From NCBI GenBank assembly GCA_035293845.1, contig DATGMB010000261.1, positions 1-44,565 of the forward strand: a DNA stretch of 44,565 nt, given 5' to 3'. The stretch comes from DATGMB01 sp035293845 (GTDB lineage: Bacteria; Acidobacteriota; Terriglobia; Bryobacterales; Bryobacteraceae). The translations under genes were made by a program, and so were the position numbers. This document shows, one piece after another, positions 16,793-24,123 of the stretch. The notes under the pieces are model-generated. The model saw only the letters and a program-made list of their open reading frames with translations, made no database searches and had not been told where the DNA came from. The number at the start of each line of letters is the position of its first letter. Position 1 is the stretch's first letter.

Positions 16793-16949
16793 CGCCGCCT
16801 CGCCTTAGAAGGCCCAGCGCTCCTCCGAAGACGGCGGCCGCCACTGCGGGCCGAAGATCGAAGGGCGGCCCTTCTCCCTGCGCGCGTACCGCGCTGCCTG
16901 CTTCGTAGCCATCCCGAAATCCCTGTACCATCCAGTCCAGAAATGACAT
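16686..16949 (-). CDS. Small hypothetical protein, uncertain
   Basis: From the ATG at 16949, preceded on the minus strand by AGAGGA four bases upstream, an 87-residue ORF begins MSFLDWMVQGFRDGYEAG and contains a short hydrophobic stretch (VAAAVFGGALGLL). It is the only candidate gene in the gap 16793-17229. Its last 35 residues lie antisense to the end of rhaM and look like shadow coding, so the real end may be different or the ORF may not be expressed. No family is recognised. Confidence 0.3.
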   Translation of the reverse strand: MSFLDWMVQGFRDGYEAGSAVRAQGEGPPFDLRPAVAAAVFGGALGLLRRGGATPGKRLPSAWQSARRPVDRGRVRTEGPSGAASSG

Positions 16950-17142
16950 ACATTCCTCTCCCGCCCAGGGCGGCCCGCCCCTGTACTCCAGCCGTTCCGG
17001 GCAGATCCGCTGAGAAATCCTGATGCAGCCGGCGCGGCCGGGTTTTACGAAAATCGCCGGTGCGCGGGCGGTGGGCCAAAATGGTCCACCGCCCGAGAAC
17101 CGCGCTAAGTCCCCGATTTCGTCCGCTTTGATCCCAAAATAA

Positions 17143-17159
17143 GGGACCTGTCCTGTCCC
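17143..17159. repeat. Short inverted repeat upstream of the exopolysaccharide operon
   Basis: GGGAC, seven bases, GTCCC forms a small hairpin about 70 bases before the GTG start of the Wzc-like gene, in the only long non-coding stretch upstream of the operon. It could be part of a regulatory leader or a remnant of a repetitive element. The rest of 16950-17229 shows no convincing gene. Confidence 0.3.
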
Positions 17160-17229
17160 GTCCTCATCTGCCATAACAGATGGCCATGGCCCCGCGCATG
17201 GCACGGCCGCTTGAAGGAGGGACGGAAGA

Positions 17230-18879
17230 GTGGAACCGCGTTTCGATGACAGTGCGCACCATGACGATTGCACTTTGCAGGAATGTTTCGGAATCCTGCT
17301 CCGGCGCAGATGGGCGCTGATTGCTCTGGCGTGCGCCGGCATTCTCCTGGCGGCGATCGTAACCGCGATGCAATCGCGCGTCTATCAGGCGCAGGCGTCG
17401 CTCGAGCTTCAAGCTTATAACGAGACCTATCTCGACCTCCGGGATGTCTATCCGGCGGTTTCCCCGAGCGGGGACGCTGGCGTGTATCTACAGACGCAGG
17501 CGGAACTGCTGCAGCAGGATGCACTGCTGGAGCAAGTCGCGAGTGTGCTCCATCTCGACCAGCGCCCGGAATTTGCCGGCAAGCGTCTGTTACCGCGGTT
17601 GCGGCGGGATATCCAGATCGTACCGGTTCGCAACAGCCGCGTGATCCAGATCCATTGCGATGCGCGAGACGCCGCACTGGCGGCGAACCTGTGCAATACG
17701 CTGGCGAACACGTTCATCCTGGAGAACATACGCGAACGCCAACGAAGCGCCTGGCAAACCTACCAATCGCTGCTGCCGCAACTGGCGGACCTCCGGCGGA
17801 CGCTGCGGCCCGCCCCGCGCGCGGCCGCCGGCGGGAAAGACGTCAATCGCGAAGTCTACGACTCACTCCAGCAGAGGGCCAACCAGGCCTGGCTGGCATC
17901 GAACCTGCCCTTGACGAACATCCGCCTGGCGAGTCCTGCGGCCCCGCCGCTCAGTCCCGCAAAGCCGAATTTGCGTCTGAACCTGGCGATCGGCACTTTC
18001 GCGGGGCTGCTGCTGGCCGTCGCATTCGTGATGCTGCAGGAGCAGAGAAAGCCCGTCCTGCGCGCGCCGGGCGACGCGGGCGCTTTGCTCGCGCTGCCCG
18101 AATTGGGAGCGATACCGCAGGCGAACCAATGGACGCCCTCCGCGATTTTCTTTCCCGGCCTTCGCAATGACACCATGCTCGTGGAGCGGACCGCTCTCGA
18201 TGAGCAGACCGGGTTATCCGAGTCGTTTCGCGCTACGGTAGCCTCGATTCTCTCCGCGCAGCGCGCCGGCGGGCAGGCGCGGGTGCTCCTGGTCACGAGC
18301 GCCGGGCCGATGGAAGGCAAAACCACGGTCGTGAGCAATCTGGGGATCGCGCTCGCCGCCATCAGCCGGAAGGTGCTGCTGATCGATGGCGACATGCGCC
18401 GCCCGCGGCTTCACAAGGTGTTCGACGAGGCGAACAGTTGGGGACTCAGTGACCTGCTGCGCGAGAAGAACGCGGTTGACGAGCTCCCGATCGAGGTGCT
18501 GGCGAAACAGACGCCCGTTCCGCGGCTGTACCTGCTGCCGAGCGGCGCCTCGACGGGCAATATCTTCGGCCTGCTTCACTCGGACCGGCTGGCGCGCCTG
18601 CTGCCGATGTTCCGGCAGGAATTCGACTATGTCCTGGTGGATGCACCTCCGTGCCTCGAGTTCGCCGATGCGCGAATCATGGCGCGGTACACCGAAGAAC
18701 TGCTGCTGGTCGTAAGGGCCAACTACACTGACCGCCGGACCGTGCAGGCCGCAGTCGAGCGGCTGCGTTTTGACGGCATCCCGCTCATGGGCGTGATCCT
18801 CAACCGCTGGGACCCCATCGGGAGCGAGCACTATACCTACGCCGGCTCGCATGAATTCGGACGGAAGGAAATTTCATGA
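17230..18879 (+). CDS. Wzc-like chain-length determinant/tyrosine autokinase (BY-kinase)
   Basis: A GTG start at 17230 follows AAGGAGGG with good spacing and gives 549 residues. The N-terminal Wzz-type part has a first membrane helix at about residues 35-55, an extracytoplasmic region of about 190 residues, and a second helix at about 250-270 after the PxxP-rich AAPPLSPAKP. The kinase domain has Walker A SAGPMEGKTT (Lys364), Walker A' LLIDGDMRRP, and Walker B DYVLVDAPP. The usual glycine before E-G-K is replaced by methionine, and the C-terminal tail carries only two tyrosines (EHYTYAGSHEFG) rather than a cluster. The protein is also shorter than the typical 700 or more residues. It is the first gene of the operon and should act as the polysaccharide co-polymerase that controls chain length together with the Wzy-like protein. 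Confidence 0.88.
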   Translation: MEPRFDDSAHHDDCTLQECFGILLRRRWALIALACAGILLAAIVTAMQSRVYQAQASLELQAYNETYLDLRDVYPAVSPSGDAGVYLQTQAELLQQDALLEQVASVLHLDQRPEFAGKRLLPRLRRDIQIVPVRNSRVIQIHCDARDAALAANLCNTLANTFILENIRERQRSAWQTYQSLLPQLADLRRTLRPAPRAAAGGKDVNREVYDSLQQRANQAWLASNLPLTNIRLASPAAPPLSPAKPNLRLNLAIGTFAGLLLAVAFVMLQEQRKPVLRAPGDAGALLALPELGAIPQANQWTPSAIFFPGLRNDTMLVERTALDEQTGLSESFRATVASILSAQRAGGQARVLLVTSAGPMEGKTTVVSNLGIALAAISRKVLLIDGDMRRPRLHKVFDEANSWGLSDLLREKNAVDELPIEVLAKQTPVPRLYLLPSGASTGNIFGLLHSDRLARLLPMFRQEFDYVLVDAPPCLEFADARIMARYTEELLLVVRANYTDRRTVQAAVERLRFDGIPLMGVILNRWDPIGSEHYTYAGSHEFGRKEIS

Positions 18880-20225
18880 ACCCGCGAGAGATTCGTCCGC
18901 AGCCTCTCCTCGGACTCGCTTCTTCCGGCTCGCTTCCACTGCCGGGGTACGCCATCCGCCCCTTGTCCCTGCGGTCGAACTTTGCCTGGGTGGTCGCCGG
19001 TAACTCGATCTATGCCCTGTGCCAGTGGGGCATGATTGTAGCCCTGGCCAAATTCGGCAATTCCTTCATGGTTGGCCAGTTCTCGCTAGGGCTCGCGGTG
19101 GTTACGCCGGTAATCATGTTTGCGAATCTGAACCTCCGGTCGGTGCAGGCCACCGATGCGCGCCGCCAATATCGCTTCGCCGAGTATCTCCGCCTGCGGG
19201 TGGCGCTGACGGTCGCGGCCCTGCTCGCGATCGCTGCGATCGTGCGCTTCGGCGCGTACGAGGCGGGCACCGCCTCGGTGATCCTGGCGCTTGCGCTCGC
19301 CAAGGGGATCGAGTCCGTGAGCGACATTCATTATGGTTTGTTCCAACTCAATGACCGGCTGGATCAGACAGGCCGGTCCATGATCCTGCGTGGCGTTCTG
19401 GCGGTGCTCGCACTGAGCGGCGGCCTGTATCTCACCGGAAGCGTCTTCTGGGGTTGTATGTGGATGGCGTTGACCTGGGTTCTGACGCTGCTTCTGTTCG
19501 ATATGCGGCACGGCCGCCGCATGGTGTCCTGCACCGAGAGCCCCGGCACTGCCGAGCCGCGCAAGCCACCGCGCGGACTCCGGCTCCTGGTATTGGCGTT
19601 GCCGCTCGGGATCGTCACGACCATCGCCACTCTGAACTTTCACATGCCTCGGTATTTCATTCACGCCTTCCAGGGAGAGCATGAACTGGGAATCTTCTCC
19701 GCGCTCGCCTATGCCACTGCGTCCCTGACCATCGTCGGCGACTCGCTCGCTACTTCGGCGGTGCCGCGCCTCTCCCGCCTCTACGCCGGAGGCAGGCTCG
19801 CGGAATATCGCACGCTCCTGCTGCGGCTGGTGGCGGCCGGCAGCGCGATCGGACTATTTGGCCTCGCGCTCGCGCGCAGCATCGGCCCGTGGCTCCTCAG
19901 GGTGTTCTACAACGCCGATTATGCGGCTCATTCGGGCATTTTTACGGTGCTGATGGGGGCTGCGGCGCTCAACTTTGCCGCTTCCATGCTTACGAGCGGG
20001 ATTACCTCCGCGCGCTGCTTCGGGATTCAGGTGCCTCTCTATCTGCTCGTGGCCGGCGCCACGGCCTGGGGTTGCGCGGAATGGGTCCCGGCCCGCGGAA
20101 TGGCAGGCGCCGCCCTTGGCGTGATCTTCGGAGCGGGCGTGCGGGTCCTTCTTTCGGCCGCGATCGTGTTGTATCTGCTGGCGCCGGATTCACTCATTCG
20201 CCGCAGGGAAGCAATGGAGCAATGA
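18876..20225 (+). CDS. Oligosaccharide-lipid flippase (Wzx-like, MOP superfamily)
   Basis: The 449-residue protein starts at the ATG overlapping the kinase stop (ATGA). It has about a dozen hydrophobic segments distributed over the whole length, as in polysaccharide-specific MOP transporters, with a cytoplasmic basic leader (residues 1-35). It would flip undecaprenyl-diphosphate-linked repeat units to the periplasm. Its place between the kinase and the polymerase/ligase is the classical Wzx position. Individual substrate-contact residues cannot be named. Its stop overlaps the next start by the ATGA arrangement at 20222-20225. Confidence 0.8.
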   Translation: MNPREIRPQPLLGLASSGSLPLPGYAIRPLSLRSNFAWVVAGNSIYALCQWGMIVALAKFGNSFMVGQFSLGLAVVTPVIMFANLNLRSVQATDARRQYRFAEYLRLRVALTVAALLAIAAIVRFGAYEAGTASVILALALAKGIESVSDIHYGLFQLNDRLDQTGRSMILRGVLAVLALSGGLYLTGSVFWGCMWMALTWVLTLLLFDMRHGRRMVSCTESPGTAEPRKPPRGLRLLVLALPLGIVTTIATLNFHMPRYFIHAFQGEHELGIFSALAYATASLTIVGDSLATSAVPRLSRLYAGGRLAEYRTLLLRLVAAGSAIGLFGLALARSIGPWLLRVFYNADYAAHSGIFTVLMGAAALNFAASMLTSGITSARCFGIQVPLYLLVAGATAWGCAEWVPARGMAGAALGVIFGAGVRVLLSAAIVLYLLAPDSLIRRREAMEQ

Positions 20226-21472
20226 GCTCACCCGCCCCAATTCAATCCGCGCCTCGGCCTGCCGCGCTGCGGGCATTGGTGGCGGGCTATGTGGTCCTGC
20301 TGCCATTCCAGTTTGAAATCGGCAGCAGCGTCAACTTCGCGCCGGCGGATTGTCTGCTCGTGCTGGCGCTCCTGCTGGCCGCGGCTCAACTGAAATACCG
20401 CCGCGACGCGTGGAGCCCCTGGCATTTCGGTATCGCACTCACCTTCGCGCTCGGCTCCTTCGTGGCTGCACTCCGGTTTGGGAAGCTGGACCGGTATGAG
20501 TTGCTGAACAAGGACGTGGGCCTGCTCCTCCCTTTCTTGAGTTACGCCGCCATCACCTCCTGCGCCGCCGGCTGGGAAGACGTGCGCCATATACTTCGGG
20601 TCTTCGCGCTAAGTGTGGTGGCGCAGAACGTCGTATGCGTCGGCGCGTTCCTCGCAGCCTACTTTTTCGGCGTGACCACTTTATTCGTGCGCTATCAGGG
20701 GCTCCGGCTCTCGGGAATGCTCCTCGACCCGAACGCCTACGGCGGCCTTCTTGCGCTAACCTTCGTGCTTATCGAGGCCGCTTCGCTTGGCCCGGCGCCT
20801 TTGCTCGGAAGAAAGGCCCTGCTCTTCTCCCGCTGGACATTGAGTCTCGGCCTGCTATTCACGTTCTCCCGATCTGCATGGCTGGCGCTCGCGCTGGCGT
20901 TGGCACTTTTCGCCGTATTGCAGCCGCGGGCAGCAGGCAGGCTAGTGCTCCAGGTGCTGATGGTTGTGCCCTGCGTCTTTCTCCTGCTGGGCCCGCGGCG
21001 GTTCCTGCCAATATTCGAGGAAATGGCCAGCCGCCCGAAGCAGGTCCAGGGCCGCTTCGACCTGATCCACGATGCTCTCGTCGCGTTTTCCCGCCACCCC
21101 TTTCTCGGCGGAGGGCTCGGTAGTTTCCGGCTGAGTGAAGGCGAAATCGCCCACAACAGCGCTATGTGGTTCCTAGCCGACTTCGGTATTTTGGGCCTAA
21201 GTGTGCTCTTAGGATTTCTGGGATGGTTTTTCGTCAGGGCGTGGAGAACATACCGGATTACTCCACCGGGAGAAAGGCCGATCGCACTGGCGCTCTTGCT
21301 CGGGCATACCGCAATGGTAGGTTTCGCCATGGGAATTGAAGCGTTCTATCAGCGGCATTGGTGGCTCGTGTTCGGGCTCATCGGCGCCGGTTACTCAATC
21401 GCGCTCCGCCGGGCCAGCCACCCCGCACATCGATGTCAAAGGACAAGCGGATGCCTACAAACGCTGCAGTAG
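20222..21472 (+). CDS. O-antigen ligase/polymerase family protein (Wzy/WaaL-like)
   Basis: The ATG at 20222 overlaps the flippase stop and gives 416 residues with about ten membrane helices. The motifs LRLSGMLLDPNAYGGLLAL and LLFTFSRSAWLALALAL are typical of the Wzy_C/O-antigen ligase family (PF04932), as is the loop region with FSRHPFLGGGLGSF and AHNSAMWFLADFGILG, which carries the conserved histidine. In this context it most likely polymerises flipped repeat units (Wzy role) under control of the Wzc-like protein; a ligase role is the alternative. The frame is open further upstream (from 19889), but that is the shadow of the flippase gene. The last residues overlap the next gene. Confidence 0.85.
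   Translation: MSSPAPIQSAPRPAALRALVAGYVVLLPFQFEIGSSVNFAPADCLLVLALLLAAAQLKYRRDAWSPWHFGIALTFALGSFVAALRFGKLDRYELLNKDVGLLLPFLSYAAITSCAAGWEDVRHILRVFALSVVAQNVVCVGAFLAAYFFGVTTLFVRYQGLRLSGMLLDPNAYGGLLALTFVLIEAASLGPAPLLGRKALLFSRWTLSLGLLFTFSRSAWLALALALALFAVLQPRAAGRLVLQVLMVVPCVFLLLGPRRFLPIFEEMASRPKQVQGRFDLIHDALVAFSRHPFLGGGLGSFRLSEGEIAHNSAMWFLADFGILGLSVLLGFLGWFFVRAWRTYRITPPGERPIALALLLGHTAMVGFAMGIEAFYQRHWWLVFGLIGAGYSIALRRASHPAHRCQRTSGCLQTLQ
21438..21443 (+). promoter_or_regulatory. Ribosome-binding site for the GT4-GNAT gene
   Basis: AAAGGA ends seven bases before ATG 21451-21453, favouring this start over ATG 21433, which overlaps the site. It lies inside the end of the polymerase gene. Confidence 0.5.
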
Positions 21473-23274
21473 ACCGGATCAAAGCGCTGCATATCATCGG
21501 CGATTCGCAGTACGGCGGAGTGGTCCGAATCATTACCGGCCTCGCCCGCGTTGCGAAAGCCGCCGGATGCGAAATCGACGTCCTGACCACCAACCCGGCG
21601 GTTCAGGAGGCACTCCGGCGTGAATCGATTGGCATCGTGGATCTGGATGTGATCCGGCGCCAGATCCGCCCAATCTGGGATGTGGCGGGATTGTACCGCC
21701 TTTACCGTTTCCTGCGCCGCGAGCGATATACGATCGTCCACACCCACACCTCAAAGGGCGGCTTCGTCGGCAGGCTGGCTGCCTGGCTCGCCGGCGTGCC
21801 GATCGTGCTCCACACGATGCACGGTTTCGCCATTCACGAGCAAAGCTCCGCACCGGCACGGATGATATACGCCGCGCTCGAGCGCCTTGCCGCGCAATGG
21901 TGTCATCGCATCGTTTCGGTAAGCGAGTTCCATCGCCGCTGGGCATTGGAGCTGGGTATCTGTCCGCCGCAGCAGATTCAAGCCATTCCCAACGGCATCA
22001 CGCCCGACCGGCTGCCGGAATCGTTCGATCGAGCCCAATTACGCCGCGAGTTAGCCGTCGGCGAGGGCGAGCGAATGATCCTGAGCACCACCCGTCTCGC
22101 CATGGACAAGGGCATTCAGTACCTGGTCGAAGCCGCGGCCCTGCTCCCCCGCAACGGCGTGAAATACCGGGTGGTGATCGCCGGCGATGGTCCGGCCCGG
22201 CCGTATCTGGAACGGCTGGCCCGCAGCCGTGGCCTGTCCGGCATGGTCTCTTTCCTCGGGTTCCGGCATGATGTAGCCGGTCTCCTCGCTGCCGCGGACG
22301 TGCTGGTGCTGCCGAGTCTCCGCGAGGGCCTCTCGATCTCTCTCCTGGAGGCCATGGCGACGGGCAGGCCGATCGTCGCTACCAGCATCGGCAGCCAGCG
22401 CGAACTGGCCTCTCAGGCGAACATGGCCCTGCTTGTGCCGCCCGCCGATCCGGCCGCTCTGGCCGAAGCCATCGAGCGGCTCGCCGCGGATCCCGCGCTC
22501 GCAGCGCGTTTGGCGGAGCAGGCGCGCTCTCTGTTCGAGTCCCGTTATACCGAGGACAGAATGTGGCGAGCCTACCGCGACCTGTATCTGGACCTGTTGG
22601 AACGCACGTTTCCACACTCGGCGCGCCCGGCTCCCGACGGCGCGGCGGTGGTTCGGAACGCCACCGTCTCGGATCTGCCCGCTATCGTGGCGATTCACCG
22701 CAAGGCGTTCGACCGCTTCTTTCTTACTCGAATGGGCAGCGCCTTCCTCCGCCGCTACTACGAGCTCGTGCTGCGTTACCGGACCGGCACCATTCTGGTA
22801 AGCGAGCGGCGCGGCGCGATCGATGGATTTGTGTGCGGTTTCGCCGATCCCGCCGAATTCTACCGGGCGATGTGGCGCCACCGGCTCGCCTTCGTGCTCC
22901 CCTCTCTCGCCGCTCTGCTGCGGCATCCCGGGCTGGCCGCCGATGTCATGAACGCCGTGCGCCGCATTCAGACGTCGGCCAGCCAGGGGCGTTGCCCCTC
23001 GTGTGAGATCTCGTCGATTGCGGTCCGGCCCGAAGCGGCCGGACAGGGTGTGGGGAGGAGGCTGCTCGAGGCATTCCTCGACCAGCCTTGCGCCCGGAGC
23101 GCCGACTACGTATACCTCACGACCGATGCCGACTCCAACGATGCCGTCAATGCCCTGTACCGCGATATCGGCTTCCGGCATTCCCGGCGCTTTCTCCAGA
23201 AGAAGGGCCGCTGGATGAATGAGTATATCTTCCACCGCGCGCTGGCTCAGGAACCGGCGGAGACGCAGCTATGA
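21451..23274 (+). CDS. Fusion of GT4 glycosyltransferase and GNAT acyltransferase
   Basis: From ATG 21451 the protein has 607 residues. Residues about 8-400 form a GT-B, GT4-family glycosyltransferase: HIIGDSQYGGVVRI with the glycine loop, VHTHTSKGGFVGRLAA, VSVSEFHRRW, and the EX7E motif in SLREGLSISLLEAMATGRPI. Residues about 425-600 form a GNAT domain with VRNATVSDLPAIVAIHRKAF, EISSIAVRPEAAGQGVGRRL (acetyl-CoA-binding loop) and ALYRDIGF. The joined domains suggest that one protein both adds a sugar and acylates a sugar or its precursor. It is the only dedicated elongating glycosyltransferase in the operon. An earlier start at 21433 is possible but lies on the ribosome-binding site. It overlaps the preceding gene by 22 bases and its stop overlaps the next start. 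Confidence 0.85.
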   Translation: MPTNAAVDRIKALHIIGDSQYGGVVRIITGLARVAKAAGCEIDVLTTNPAVQEALRRESIGIVDLDVIRRQIRPIWDVAGLYRLYRFLRRERYTIVHTHTSKGGFVGRLAAWLAGVPIVLHTMHGFAIHEQSSAPARMIYAALERLAAQWCHRIVSVSEFHRRWALELGICPPQQIQAIPNGITPDRLPESFDRAQLRRELAVGEGERMILSTTRLAMDKGIQYLVEAAALLPRNGVKYRVVIAGDGPARPYLERLARSRGLSGMVSFLGFRHDVAGLLAAADVLVLPSLREGLSISLLEAMATGRPIVATSIGSQRELASQANMALLVPPADPAALAEAIERLAADPALAARLAEQARSLFESRYTEDRMWRAYRDLYLDLLERTFPHSARPAPDGAAVVRNATVSDLPAIVAIHRKAFDRFFLTRMGSAFLRRYYELVLRYRTGTILVSERRGAIDGFVCGFADPAEFYRAMWRHRLAFVLPSLAALLRHPGLAADVMNAVRRIQTSASQGRCPSCEISSIAVRPEAAGQGVGRRLLEAFLDQPCARSADYVYLTTDADSNDAVNALYRDIGFRHSRRFLQKKGRWMNEYIFHRALAQEPAETQL

Positions 23275-23921
23275 ACTTCGCCCGCTTATTCGACGTACTC
23301 TGCGCGGCAGTGGGCCTGCTCATCCTATCGCCTCTTTTGGCCGTGCTGGCGCTCCTGATCCTGGTTCGGGACGGCCGGCCGATCCTGTTCAGCCAGGTGA
23401 GGATGGGGCGGTACGGCATCCCATTCCGTATATGGAAATTCCGCACGATGCGGGATGGCGCCAAGGGACTGGTGGTCACGGCGGCCGGAGACCACCGGAT
23501 TACCGCGAATGGCGTCTGGCTGCGAAGGTTCAAGCTCGACGAACTGCCCCAACTCTACAACGTGCTTCGCGGAGACATGAGCCTGCTGGGACCGCGGCCG
23601 GAGGTGCCGGAGTATGTGAATCCGCGATCTCCGGTGTGGCAGGCCATCCTGCGGGTGCGGCCCGGAATCACCGATCTGGCGACCCTGCTCTACCGCGATG
23701 AAGAAAATCTCCTGGCGTGCTCGGGCGATGCCGATCGTTTCTACCGCGAGGCGGTGCTGCCCGCCAAGCTCCGCCTCAATCTCGCGTACATTCACACGCG
23801 GTCACTCCGGCAGGATGTCCGGCTGATCTGGCTGACGATTCGCTGCAGCCTCGCCCCGGCGCAGTTCAATCCGGACCGCATCCGCAAGATTTTTTCCACG
23901 GCATTCGAATATGGCGGCTAG
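23271..23921 (+). CDS. Initiating sugar-1-phosphate transferase (PglC-like polyprenyl-phosphate transferase)
   Basis: The 216-residue protein starts at an ATGA overlap with the preceding stop. It has one hydrophobic membrane segment (about residues 10-30) and the conserved core of bacterial sugar transferases (PF02397): FSQVRMGRYG, IWKFRTM, RRFKLDELPQLYNVLRGDMS, and LLGPRPEVPEY. The small size and the single reentrant membrane segment match the monotopic PglC class. It transfers a sugar phosphate from a UDP-sugar to undecaprenyl phosphate, starting the repeat unit. Together with the 4,6-dehydratase and DegT aminotransferase it suggests the first sugar is an amino-dideoxy sugar such as a bacillosamine-type residue. 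It overlaps the small ORF at 23911 by 11 bases. Confidence 0.88.
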   Translation: MNFARLFDVLCAAVGLLILSPLLAVLALLILVRDGRPILFSQVRMGRYGIPFRIWKFRTMRDGAKGLVVTAAGDHRITANGVWLRRFKLDELPQLYNVLRGDMSLLGPRPEVPEYVNPRSPVWQAILRVRPGITDLATLLYRDEENLLACSGDADRFYREAVLPAKLRLNLAYIHTRSLRQDVRLIWLTIRCSLAPAQFNPDRIRKIFSTAFEYGG

Positions 23922-24123
23922 CTCCATTCCATCGCACCGGCTGTTGCCGCGGTCCCCCGCTCCGCTGCAGCCGTTCGCCGCCGATTCGTGTTCCCGCACT
24001 CCGGCATCATCCCACCAAATTGTCTCTTTGCCCTTGTTTGCTGCCTCGACGGAAGATCAGGTGCACTACATCGTGCGGAGCATCCATGCAGACGCTGCCA
24101 AGGCTCTAGAAGGATACATATGA
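23911..24123 (+). CDS. Possible small coupled protein, uncertain
   Basis: An ATG at 23911 inside the last codons of the sugar transferase gene opens 70 codons whose TGA at 24121-24123 overlaps the ATG of the dehydratase (ATGA). It thus fills the only gap of about 200 bases inside this operon and fits the overlap pattern of its neighbours. The product begins MAASSIPSHRLLPRSP, is proline/serine-rich in the first half, and ends in a helix-like stretch STEDQVHYIVRSIHADAAKA. No family is recognised and no Shine-Dalgarno is evident. It may be a chance ORF in a spacer. Confidence 0.35.
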   Translation: MAASSIPSHRLLPRSPAPLQPFAADSCSRTPASSHQIVSLPLFAASTEDQVHYIVRSIHADAAKALEGYI

